NCBI GenBank assembly: GCA_902767565.1 | Contig: CACXHY010000010.1 | Location: forward strand, 29,545 to 93,544 | Origin: an uncultured Eubacteriales bacterium | GTDB taxonomy: Bacteria > Bacillota > Clostridia > Christensenellales > Aristaeellaceae | Direction: 5' to 3' | DNA length: 64,000 nt | Shown here: piece after piece, positions 7,484 to 16,659 of the stretch | Layout: each line of letters opens with the position of its first letter | How positions within the stretch are numbered: position 1 is the first letter of the stretch | Notes under the pieces: generated by a model | What the model saw: only the letters and a program-made list of their open reading frames with translations | What the model was told of the DNA's origin: nothing | Databases searched by the model: none | Made by a program: the position numbers and the translations under genes

Positions 7484-9172
7484 TCAATCGACGGTCTCGC
7501 CCGTCAGTTCCTTCCACTTGTTGCGGATCGTGCGCTGGTTGGAGACGCCGTAGTTTGGGTCGTTCTTTTTGCACTCATCCATGTCGCGGAGGAAGTGCAC
7601 GCACAGGTGGCCGTTGAAGCCGTTGTCCTTGATGGAGCCCGACAGGTGCGGCATGTCGTGGGTGGAGGCCAAGGTCCACACGCCGTTGGGAAGGCGCACA
7701 TACACGGCCTTCTGGTCCCAGGTGTTCTTGTTGCCGAAGGCGCGGACCATCACCTGCGTATCTTGCAGGGTCAGGGGTTCGGCGTCGGCGTGGCGGCCCA
7801 GGGACAGCAGGCGCAGCTTCCAGCTCAGACCGGTCGCGGGATCGTAGACGAGGATGGTCTGACCGCTTTTCAGCGTGGGCTTGACATCGTTGAACCAATG
7901 CAGCAGCTTGATCTCCCCCACCTCGGAGGCCGCCATCCGGCCGGCGTTCGCGGGGGCCGGCGTCGGATCGGGGCCGGGGCCCACGCAGTTGCCGGAGTAG
8001 AGGGCCGTCAGTGTGTCGGGGCCCGCGATGCCGTCCACATAGAGGCGGTTCCTCTTCTGGAAAGCGCGCACCGCGGTGTCTGTGGCATTGTCAAAGCGTC
8101 CGTTGATGGTCACCGTGTAGCCCAGGGCTTTCAGGGAGGTCTGCATCTGGGTCACGGCGCTGCCGGAGGAGCCCAGCTTCAGGTACTGATTGGTGGACTT
8201 CTGCAGCGCTTTCTGATTGGGCGCCACCGTGGCGCTGACGGAGACCGACGCGGAGGCCGGGGCGGAGGATGTGAAGAGCCGCCCGTAGGTCTTGCTGCCC
8301 GCGATGCCGTCCGCCTTCAGACCGCAGCGCACCTGGAAGGTCGTCACCGCGTCCTTGGTCTTCTGGTCGTAGGTGCCTGTCAGAGCGCCGGTATAGTAGC
8401 CCAGCTGCTGCAGCCGGGTCTGCAGGGAGATCACGTCCGCGCCGCTGTCTCCGGGCCGCAGGGTGCGGGAGGGGCGGGCGGGCATGCTGCCGTCGGCCGA
8501 CACGGCGGAGGTCGTTCTTGCGGAAGCTGCGGGCTGAGCCGCCTGGGAGTTTCCGGACGAGGAAGCCGTGTGATCAGACAGATATCTCGTGGCTGCGGCT
8601 ACCGTATTGTCGGATCCCAGTGCGCCCTCGATGCGCTGAAGGGTCTTCCAGCCGGCTTTTCCGTCCTGCGCGAGGCCGGATGCCTTCTGGAAGGCGCATA
8701 CCGCACTGCGGGTGCCGGAGCCGAAGCGGCCGTCGATGGAGCCGGTGTAGTAGCCCAGCTTGTGCAAAGCCGCCTGGAGCAGCTGCACCCGGGGTCCGTT
8801 CTGCCCGCGCTCAATGGTGGCGTAATCGCCGCTGAACCATCCGTTGGCCGTGGCGGTTTGCCCGGCGGAGTCGCCGGTGTTGGCCTTCGCGACGGTGTAG
8901 AGTTTCTTCTGGGTCAGCACTCCGGCGTAACCGTCCACCGTCAGCCCGTAGGTCCTCTGGAAGCTGCGGACGGCCTGCTCCGTCTTCGCGCCGTATTGTC
9001 CGTCCAGCGCGCCGACGTCGTAGCCCAGGCTCTTCAGCGCGGTCTGCAGCCTGAGGACCTCGGGTCCCGTGTCGCCGGGCCGCAGCTTTGTATAGGTCTC
9101 GGCTGAGGCGGCGGTCAGCGCGATCACGGCGATCATCAGGATCGCAAGCGCTGTCAGAATCCTTTTCTTCAT
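7484..9172 (-). CDS. secreted protein with four peptidoglycan-binding repeats
   Basis: A 562-residue exported protein. The signal peptide (residues 1-24, AASAE cleavage) is followed by four PG_binding_1 repeats (about residues 27-92, 116-182, 235-300, 327-390), each with the LQxxLxxLGYxxGxxDGxxGxxT pattern. The C-terminal domain (about residues 410-562) is not a standard amidase or L,D-transpeptidase. It has an LLHWFNDVKP start, a THDMPHLSG stretch and a NGHLCVHF motif whose Cys and His could be catalytic. It probably acts in the cell wall. It has its own promoter and terminator. Confidence 0.85.
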   Translation of the reverse strand: MKKRILTALAILMIAVIALTAASAETYTKLRPGDTGPEVLRLQTALKSLGYDVGALDGQYGAKTEQAVRSFQRTYGLTVDGYAGVLTQKKLYTVAKANTGDSAGQTATANGWFSGDYATIERGQNGPRVQLLQAALHKLGYYTGSIDGRFGSGTRSAVCAFQKASGLAQDGKAGWKTLQRIEGALGSDNTVAAATRYLSDHTASSSGNSQAAQPAASARTTSAVSADGSMPARPSRTLRPGDSGADVISLQTRLQQLGYYTGALTGTYDQKTKDAVTTFQVRCGLKADGIAGSKTYGRLFTSSAPASASVSVSATVAPNQKALQKSTNQYLKLGSSGSAVTQMQTSLKALGYTVTINGRFDNATDTAVRAFQKRNRLYVDGIAGPDTLTALYSGNCVGPGPDPTPAPANAGRMAASEVGEIKLLHWFNDVKPTLKSGQTILVYDPATGLSWKLRLLSLGRHADAEPLTLQDTQVMVRAFGNKNTWDQKAVYVRLPNGVWTLASTHDMPHLSGSIKDNGFNGHLCVHFLRDMDECKKNDPNYGVSNQRTIRNKWKELTGETVD

Positions 9173-9220
9173 GGATCATCGCTCCCGGTTTCGTGGAATG
9201 GGGAATAAACTGACAGCCAT

Positions 9221-9249
9221 ACTATACCATACTGTTGTGGATTTGTAAA
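9221..9249 (-). promoter_or_regulatory. promoter of the peptidoglycan-binding gene
   Basis: Minus strand: -35 TTTACA (9244-9249), 17 bp spacer, -10 TATAGT (9221-9226), in an AT-rich gap. Confidence 0.7.
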
Positions 9250-9279
9250 GAATTATTTCAATTCTGTTACAATTCTTTG

Positions 9280-9948
9280 TCAATATTTGTTTTCATCGAG
9301 GTGTTTTCCAAACAAGGAGAACAGATCCCCGGGCTGCCGCAGGAGGACGGCGGCGCCGCTCCCTGTCAGTTCCTCCGTCGTCCGGAAGCCCCAGAGAGCG
9401 CCAACGGGGCGCATTCCGGCCGCGACGGCGCAGGTCATGTCCACCGCCGTGTCGCCCAGGTAGAGGAAGTCGCAAGGTGCGATGCCCAGCTCGTCCGCCA
9501 TGGCCAGGGCCGCCGCCGGATCGGGCTTGACGGGAACGCCGGGCAGCTGGCCCCGCACGGCGGCGAAATCGATCCCCGGGAAAAAATTAGAGACCACAAG
9601 GCGGGTGTCAGCATCCGGCTTGTTCGACAGAACGCAGAGGATGGCGCCCGCCTCCCGCAGGGCGCGCAGGGTCTCCGGCATGCCCGCATAGGGCCGGCTG
9701 CGGACGAGGCTGTGGCTCTGGTACCAGCGCTGGTACTCCTGCCGCACCGACTCCGCGAGCGCGGGGCAGTCCTTCGTCACTCGGCGGCTGAGTACCTTCG
9801 CGCCGTTGCCCACGAATGTGCGGTAGGCGTCGGCGGGGTATTCTCCCAGCCCGTGCAGGCGCAGGGAGCGGTTCATGGCGTCGCTGATATCCGCCAGGGT
9901 GTCCACGAGGGTGCCGTCCAGGTCAAAGAGGATCGCCCGTGTCGTCAT
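9280..9948 (-). CDS. HAD-superfamily phosphatase (phosphoglycolate phosphatase-like)
   Basis: A 222-residue HAD hydrolase. Motif I is FDLDGTLVDT near the N-terminus with the nucleophile Asp, motif II is VLSNKPDA, and the motif III/IV Lys and acidic residues are in KPDPAAA and YLGDTAVDM. The helical cap sits after motif I, as in Gph/PpaX enzymes. The start at 9948 overlaps the end of the helicase gene by 26 bp, suggesting translational coupling; an upstream in-frame extension lies inside the helicase and is not used. The substrate is unknown. Confidence 0.85.
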   Translation of the reverse strand: MTTRAILFDLDGTLVDTLADISDAMNRSLRLHGLGEYPADAYRTFVGNGAKVLSRRVTKDCPALAESVRQEYQRWYQSHSLVRSRPYAGMPETLRALREAGAILCVLSNKPDADTRLVVSNFFPGIDFAAVRGQLPGVPVKPDPAAALAMADELGIAPCDFLYLGDTAVDMTCAVAAGMRPVGALWGFRTTEELTGSGAAVLLRQPGDLFSLFGKHLDENKY

Positions 9949-12223
9949 TGTCTCGCCTCCAGAATTCAAGCAGGGCCGGCTCCGGGTCGCCGTCCGTGAC
10001 GCGCCAGTGGGCCGGACACAGGGAGCGGATATCGGCGCGGGCGTACCGGTCATCCAGCAGGAGCACCACGCCCCGATCCGAGGAGGAACGGATCACACGG
10101 CCCGCCGCCTGGGTCACCCGCTGCATGCCGGGCAGGACGTAGGCATAGCGGAAGCCGTCCATGCCCCGGGCGGCGTACCAGTCGCGCAGGCTGTCCCGGA
10201 AGACGCCCACCTGGGGCAGGCCGATGCCCACCACCGCCACCCCGTCCAGGCAGTCGCCGGGCAGGTCGATCCCCTCGCCGAAGACGCCGCCCAGCACGCA
10301 CAGGGCCAGCACCGGCTCCGTTCTCAGCCGGAAGGGCAGGATGAAGAGCTCCCGCTCCTCCAGCGTCATGCCCTGACGCTGCGCCCTGAAGGGGATGTCC
10401 AGCTGCTTTGCCGTCATCTCCATGTAGGCGTAGCTGGGAAAGAACGCCATGTACCGCCCCGGATGCGCGGTGACCATCGCCGCGATCGCGTCGGCGATCT
10501 GCCGGACGGAGGATCCGCGGCGCCGGTACCGCGTGTCGACCGGCACCCGGTGCACCAGCAGGTTTTCGGGCGGGAAGGGCGACGGGACGGAGAAGCAGGC
10601 GTCCTCCTCTCCCCCGCCCAGGAGCGTCCTCGTGTCCGCGAGGGGCTCCAGCGTGGCCGAGAAGCAGACGGCGCCTCGGCTGCTCTCCGTCATCCGGGCA
10701 AAATATCCGCCCACGCCCAGCGCCTGCAGCGTCACGACCGGATGTCGTCCGCCCTCCCACAGGGCCGCGTGGTCGGTGACGGTGTCCCCGGCGGCGCGGA
10801 GGAAGCGCAGGAGATCCCCCGCGAACTCCTTCATGCCATCGATCCCTTCGCCGTCCCGCAGGCAGTCAGGCCAGGCGGACAACACATTCTCCACCGCCCC
10901 GGTCAGCTCCTCCGGGAGGGTCTCCAGGCGGCCTTCGCCCTGCCCGTCGGCGGGGATGCTGTCCACAGCGCGCAGCAGGGCCGTCATGGCGCGGTACATG
11001 GGTGATTTGCGCCCGAAGCGGCGGCCGACCTCCGTGCGGAGCGCTGCAGCGCGGCGGCCGTCCACGGTGCCGGAAAGCATGTCGCGCAGGCGTTCCTCCA
11101 GGTGGTGCGCCTCGTCGATCAGCAGCGTGACGGGGACGCATCGGTCGAAGATCCGCTGCAGGTGAACGCCCGGGTCGAAGGCGTAATTGTAGTCGCAGAT
11201 CACCAGATCCGCCGCCTCGCACAGGCTTAGGCTAAGCTCGAAGGGGCAGAGCGCGTGGGCCTCCGCCTCGGCCAGGATCTCCTCCCCGGTCCATCGATCC
11301 CGCAGCAGGAGCGCCTCGATGACCTCCGTGTCCCGCAGAAAATGGCCCTTCGCACGGGGGCAGTGCTCCGGATCGCAGCGCATGGGGCTCATGGGGCAGA
11401 CCCGCTCCTTCGCGTCCAGCACCACCGTCCACAGGGGCAAAGAGGACATGCGGTCGAGGGCGTCCAGGGGGCCCTGGCGCTGGGTGGTGCGGGCGGTGAG
11501 ATAGAAGACCTTCTCCGTCAGCCCCTCCCCCAGCGCCTTCAGCGCGGGAAACAGGGCGGCGCAGGATTTCCCGGTGCCGGTGGGCATGGAGGCGAAGAGC
11601 CGCTTCCGCCTGCGGATGGCCGTGTAGCACTGGGCGGCCATCTCCCGCTGGCCCGGGCGCCAGGTCTCATAGGGGAAGGCAAGCGTCTTCAGCGCGGCGT
11701 CCCTCTTCTCCCGGTGCCGCAGCAGCAGGTCCCGGCGGCGGAGCCAGTTCCCCAGCAGCTCTTCGAAGGCCTCCGCACAGGCCGGGGCGGTCATGGGCTC
11801 ATCGAAGACGCGGCGTTCGGCACCGGTTCGGTCCACATAGGCCACGCGGATCGTCAGCCGCTCCGCGCCGCCGGTGACGCAGAGGATGTGCCCGTAGACC
11901 ACCGCCTGCAGCCTGTGGGCGGGCACCGGCTCCTCCGGCAGGTCCTCGCCCTGCCACAGCTTGATCTCCTCGATGACGGGCACGTCGGCGTCCAGGAAGG
12001 CGTCCATGCGGCCGGCAATGACCAGCTCCGTTTCGCCGCCGTCGAGAGGCAGGGTCAGCTTCAGCGGCACCTCCGCCCGCCAGCCCTCGGGCAGCCCCGC
12101 CTGCCGCGCCTTGTGGCCCAGCATGCCCTCCTGCATGTCCCGCAGGGAGCCGCCGGGGGTGATGTCCTCGCCGCGATGGGTGAACTCCACCAGGGCGCGG
12201 ACGGAGATGCGTTCGGTCGTCAC
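9923..12223 (-). CDS. PD-(D/E)XK nuclease fused to an XPD/DinG-type helicase
   Basis: A 766-residue fusion. Residues 1-190 carry a nuclease-like domain with D74 (GRMD) and E86-x-K88 (EEIK), the PD-(D/E)XK signature. The rest is a superfamily 2 helicase: Walker A (MPTGTGKS), four cysteines for an iron-sulphur cluster (VCPMSPMRC, EHC, ALC, about residues 276-325), DEAH (LLIDEAHHLEE) and a C-terminal helicase domain ending in GRVIRSSSDRG. DinG/XPD helicases unwind DNA 5'-3' in repair or R-loop removal. The start is GTG behind AAAGGAGG. This fusion is widespread in Firmicutes but poorly studied. Confidence 0.9.
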   Translation of the reverse strand: MTTERISVRALVEFTHRGEDITPGGSLRDMQEGMLGHKARQAGLPEGWRAEVPLKLTLPLDGGETELVIAGRMDAFLDADVPVIEEIKLWQGEDLPEEPVPAHRLQAVVYGHILCVTGGAERLTIRVAYVDRTGAERRVFDEPMTAPACAEAFEELLGNWLRRRDLLLRHREKRDAALKTLAFPYETWRPGQREMAAQCYTAIRRRKRLFASMPTGTGKSCAALFPALKALGEGLTEKVFYLTARTTQRQGPLDALDRMSSLPLWTVVLDAKERVCPMSPMRCDPEHCPRAKGHFLRDTEVIEALLLRDRWTGEEILAEAEAHALCPFELSLSLCEAADLVICDYNYAFDPGVHLQRIFDRCVPVTLLIDEAHHLEERLRDMLSGTVDGRRAAALRTEVGRRFGRKSPMYRAMTALLRAVDSIPADGQGEGRLETLPEELTGAVENVLSAWPDCLRDGEGIDGMKEFAGDLLRFLRAAGDTVTDHAALWEGGRHPVVTLQALGVGGYFARMTESSRGAVCFSATLEPLADTRTLLGGGEEDACFSVPSPFPPENLLVHRVPVDTRYRRRGSSVRQIADAIAAMVTAHPGRYMAFFPSYAYMEMTAKQLDIPFRAQRQGMTLEERELFILPFRLRTEPVLALCVLGGVFGEGIDLPGDCLDGVAVVGIGLPQVGVFRDSLRDWYAARGMDGFRYAYVLPGMQRVTQAAGRVIRSSSDRGVVLLLDDRYARADIRSLCPAHWRVTDGDPEPALLEFWRRDNDDTGDPL

Positions 12224-12258
12224 GGCGGGAGCCTCCTTTCGCGGTGCTTTCTGATTGG

Positions 12259-12287
12259 ATTATAGCACGGAGGGAGCGGGAGAGCAA
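12259..12287 (-). promoter_or_regulatory. promoter of the helicase-HAD operon
   Basis: Minus strand: -35 TTGCTC (12282-12287), 17 bp spacer, -10 TATAAT (12259-12264). Confidence 0.75.
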
Positions 12288-12514
12288 ACGGAAGGCGATG
12301 AAGAATGGAGAATGAAGAGCGAGAAACGAAGAATGTCCGGTTTGATGTGCGGGACGCGGGGCGGCTGGTGACACGGATAGAGCGATGGGGTGATCTGCGA
12401 GAGAAAAGCGCCGGGGTCGGCGGCGCTTGTGGAGGCGTTGAAGGGTAGGTTTGGGGTCAGTCCAGCCAGCTGTCGTCGTCGCCGTAGACGGCGGCGGAGT
12501 CTACATAATGGAGA
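12288..12514. other. gene-poor spacer before the toxin-antitoxin remnant
   Basis: About 225 bp without a convincing gene. The left part is purine-rich and repetitive (repeated GAAGAATG/GAGAATGAAG words). A short minus-strand frame, stop at 12457-12459, with protein-like composition runs into the antitoxin region and may be a gene remnant. Confidence 0.4.
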
Positions 12515-12763
12515 TTGTTCTCTACGCAGTACATCAAACCGTGGGGCAACAGTCAGGGCATCCGTCTTCCCAAGGCGCTGCTGTAAGAGGCCGGGATCCG
12601 GGTCGACGACGTCCTGCAGGTGCGTGTCGAGGGGCGCGCCATTATGCTGACGCCGGGTTTTCAGCACCGCTCGCTTCGGGAACGGGCCGCTGTCTACGGC
12701 GGCAGTCTCGATCTCAGCGATGAACTGGACTGGGGCGATCCGGCCGGGAACGAGGCGTGGTGA
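12515..12763 (+). pseudogene. MazE/AbrB-type antitoxin, interrupted by a stop codon
   Basis: The frame reads TQYIKPWGNSQGIRLPKALL, then TAA (12584-12586), then EAGIRVDDVLQVRV, and runs on to TGA at 12761-12763. This is the swapped-hairpin DNA-binding domain of MazE antitoxins, in which WGNS and the RLPK segment are hallmarks. Related antitoxins have Glu at the stop position (PKALLEEAG), so one G-to-T change of GAA to TAA explains it. No well-placed start codon is visible either (TTG at 12515 only). The C-terminal toxin-binding tail (LDLSDELDWGD) is intact. It overlaps the toxin ATG by one base. Confidence 0.8.
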
Positions 12764-13071
12764 TGAAAAACGCAGAGCAGGGGGACATCCTCCGCGTCAG
12801 CGGCATCCCGTTTGCCGTCATGGTCGTCAGCAACTACTTTTTCTGCGGATCCGGCAAGGCAATCGTCTGCCCTGTGATGCCGCAGGCCACAGCCGGAGCG
12901 CTGCATATCCCCGTTGAGACGCCCCAGCTGAAGGGCTTTGTCCTTTGCGAACAAGTGAAGTATCTTGATCTCGACAGGCACTCCTTCAGCAGGATCGGCG
13001 GAACCGGGTATCACACCGTGATGGATGTCTCCGACGCCGTCATGGGAATGTTCGACTATCAGACGGTGTGA
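12763..13071 (+). CDS. PemK/MazF-family toxin
   Basis: A 102-residue protein with the PemK/MazF pattern: QGDIL near the N-terminus, IPFAVMVVSNYFF, a core ending in LHIPVE, and GFVLCEQVKYLDLDRHSFSRIG. It should be a sequence-specific mRNA endoribonuclease that is neutralised by a MazE-type partner. The open frame is complete. The ATG at 12763 overlaps the antitoxin stop (TGATG), the usual arrangement of coupled toxin-antitoxin genes. A longer GTG start (12757) is possible but less likely. With the partner gene broken, either the toxin is silent or weak, or the antitoxin is supplied in another way. Confidence 0.85.
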   Translation: MKNAEQGDILRVSGIPFAVMVVSNYFFCGSGKAIVCPVMPQATAGALHIPVETPQLKGFVLCEQVKYLDLDRHSFSRIGGTGYHTVMDVSDAVMGMFDYQTV

Positions 13072-13161
13072 TACCGGCGTACGGGCTTACACCGTGATCC
13101 CCGGTACCGGGATGACAGGATCGCATCCGTGGCTTTCTTCTGTATTTTCAGACCCGGCGCG

Positions 13162-13191
13162 TTGACAATGGCGGCGCGCCTTTGCTATAAT
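13162..13191 (+). promoter_or_regulatory. promoter of the ilv operon
   Basis: -35 TTGACA (13162-13167), 18 bp spacer, -10 TATAAT (13186-13191); start expected near 13198, about 115 nt before ilvB. Confidence 0.9.
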
Positions 13192-13223
13192 GGAGCCTGT
13201 TCCGTGGCTTCACGCAGAAATAC

Positions 13224-13277
13224 GCGCTCCGGTCTCACGGCGGACGCGGATTTTTGTTGCCGCGGCAACCCGTTTTT
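13224..13277 (+). promoter_or_regulatory. tandem hairpins with T-runs in the ilvB leader
   Basis: Two terminator-like hairpins lie in series: GCGCTCCG/CGGACGC (13224-13247, one bulged base) followed by GGATTTTTG, then the palindrome GTTGCCGCGGCAAC (13256-13269) followed by CCGTTTTT. They could attenuate ilv transcription. No T-box sequence and no leader peptide rich in Leu/Ile/Val codons was found. Confidence 0.5.
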
Positions 13278-13312
13278 CTCAGCACTCTCCCCGTGAAGGA
13301 GGCTTCCGCGAT

Positions 13313-15013
13313 ATGCAGATGACCGGCGCGAAGATCCTGCTGGAATGCCTGCGGGAGCAGAAGGTGGACACCATCTTCGGCTATCCGGGCGGCACGATCC
13401 TCAACGTCTACGACGAACTCGTCAACTATTCGGATGTGTTCCGGCACATCCTTACCGCCCACGAGCAGGGCGCCTGCCACGCCGCGGACGGCTACGCACG
13501 CTCGACGGGCAAGGTGGGCGTGTGCTTCGCCACCTCCGGCCCCGGCGCGACGAACCTGGTGACCGGCATCGCCACCGCCTATCTGGACTCCTCCCCCATC
13601 GTGTGCATCACCTGCAATGTGGGCGCGCCGCTTCTGGGCAAGGATTCCTTCCAGGAGGTGGACATCACCGGCGTCACCATGCCCATCACCAAGTGCAACT
13701 ACCAGGTCCACGACGTGAACGCCCTTGCGGACACGGTGCGCGAGGCCTTCGCCATCGCCCGGAGCGGACGCCCCGGCCCGGTGCTGATCGACATCCTGAA
13801 GAACGTGACCGCGGAATCGGCGGACTATGAGCCCCTGGAGCGGCGCGAGCACAAGAAGCGGGGCCGCCTGGCCACCCTCATGAGCCGCTGGGACTTCAAG
13901 CCCCCGGAACCCGACCGCGAGGACATCCGCATCCTGGCGGACATGATCCTGGCCAGCGAGAAGCCCATGCTGATCTGCGGCGGCGGCGTGGTCCGCTCCC
14001 GGGCGCATGAGATCTTCCGCACCTTCGCCCACCTGATCGACGCCCCCGTGGCGGTGACGCTGATGGGCGCGGGCGGCATCAGCGGCACGGATCCCCTGTG
14101 CACCGGCATGATCGGCATGCACGGGTCCCAGGCCTCCAACGTGGCGGTGGACAATTGCGACCTGCTGATCGCCGTGGGCTGCCGCTTCTCCGACCGCGTC
14201 GCGCTCAAGCCCTCCACCTTTGCCCGGAACGGCAAGGTGGTGCAGATCGACATCGACCGCGCCGAGATCAACAAGAACGTCCGCACGGACCACCACATCG
14301 TGGGCGATGCCCGGCGTGTGCTGGAGCTTTTGACGGAGCAGCTGCCGGAACAGAAGCACGAGGCCTGGAAGGAAGAGGTCTTCTCCCGGCCGACGGAAGT
14401 CCACTACGACGAGCGCCCCGGCTGCCTGACCCCGAAGCAGATCCTGTCCACCATCGCGCGGATGTGCCCGGCCGACACCATCGTCTCGACGGACGTGGGC
14501 CAGCACCAGATGTGGGCGATCCAGAACTTCCACTTTGATTATCCCGGCCAGCTGCTGACCAGCGGCGGCTTCGGCACGATGGGCTTCAGCCTCGGCGCGG
14601 CCATCGGCGCGCAGGCCGGCAACCCGGACAAGCGAGTCATCCACTGCACGGGCGACGGCGGCTTCCGCATGAACTGCAACGAGCTGGCCACCGAGCAGTA
14701 TTACGGCTTCCCCATCATCACGGTGCTGTTCAACAACGGCACCCTGGGCATGGTGCGGCAGTGGCAGCACCTGATCTACAAGGAGCACTACAGCCAGACA
14801 ACCCTGGACCGGGGCCCGGACTTCGTGAAGCTGGCGGAGGCCTACGGGCTGAACGGCTTCCACGTGACGGACGTGAACGAGTTCGAGGAAGCGCTGAAGA
14901 AGGCGCTGGACAGCAAAACCGGCAGCGTCATCGACTGCGTCATCGACATCGACGAGATGGTGCGTCCCATGGTGGGCGGCGGCAGCCACATCACCGACTT
15001 CATGATCAACTGA
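13313..15013 (+). CDS. ilvB: acetolactate synthase large subunit
   Basis: A 566-residue thiamine-diphosphate enzyme for the first shared step of valine, leucine and isoleucine synthesis. N-terminal FGYPGGTILNVYDEL carries the ThDP region, followed by AHEQGACHAADGYAR with the catalytic Glu. The C-terminal metal/ThDP motif GDGGFRMNCNEL...VLFNN starts near residue 446. The ATG at 13313 follows GAAGGAGG; an in-frame extension starts inside the promoter and is rejected. First gene of ilvB-ilvN-ilvC. Confidence 0.97.
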   Translation: MQMTGAKILLECLREQKVDTIFGYPGGTILNVYDELVNYSDVFRHILTAHEQGACHAADGYARSTGKVGVCFATSGPGATNLVTGIATAYLDSSPIVCITCNVGAPLLGKDSFQEVDITGVTMPITKCNYQVHDVNALADTVREAFAIARSGRPGPVLIDILKNVTAESADYEPLERREHKKRGRLATLMSRWDFKPPEPDREDIRILADMILASEKPMLICGGGVVRSRAHEIFRTFAHLIDAPVAVTLMGAGGISGTDPLCTGMIGMHGSQASNVAVDNCDLLIAVGCRFSDRVALKPSTFARNGKVVQIDIDRAEINKNVRTDHHIVGDARRVLELLTEQLPEQKHEAWKEEVFSRPTEVHYDERPGCLTPKQILSTIARMCPADTIVSTDVGQHQMWAIQNFHFDYPGQLLTSGGFGTMGFSLGAAIGAQAGNPDKRVIHCTGDGGFRMNCNELATEQYYGFPIITVLFNNGTLGMVRQWQHLIYKEHYSQTTLDRGPDFVKLAEAYGLNGFHVTDVNEFEEALKKALDSKTGSVIDCVIDIDEMVRPMVGGGSHITDFMIN

Positions 15014-15027
15014 GAGGAGGACGGCGA

Positions 15028-16588
<1,561 letters not shown>

Positions 16589-16598
16589 GGATTCTCTG

Positions 16599-16636
16599 CG
16601 CCGGGAGGGGCTCCCCTCTCCCGGCGGTTTCTCTTT
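16599..16636 (+). terminator. terminator-like hairpin after ilvC
   Basis: CGCCGGGAG/CTCCCGGCG stem (16599-16626) followed by GTTTCTCTTTT. It would reduce transcription into the secreted unknown and ilvD; no promoter was seen between it and the next gene. Confidence 0.7.
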
Positions 16637-16659
16637 TCTGAAGGAAGGAGGATCGGAGC

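Noticed and set aside
12260..12667. Protein-coding gene on the minus strand upstream of the helicase
   Set aside because: The frame covers the helicase promoter and the antitoxin remnant and has no family features.
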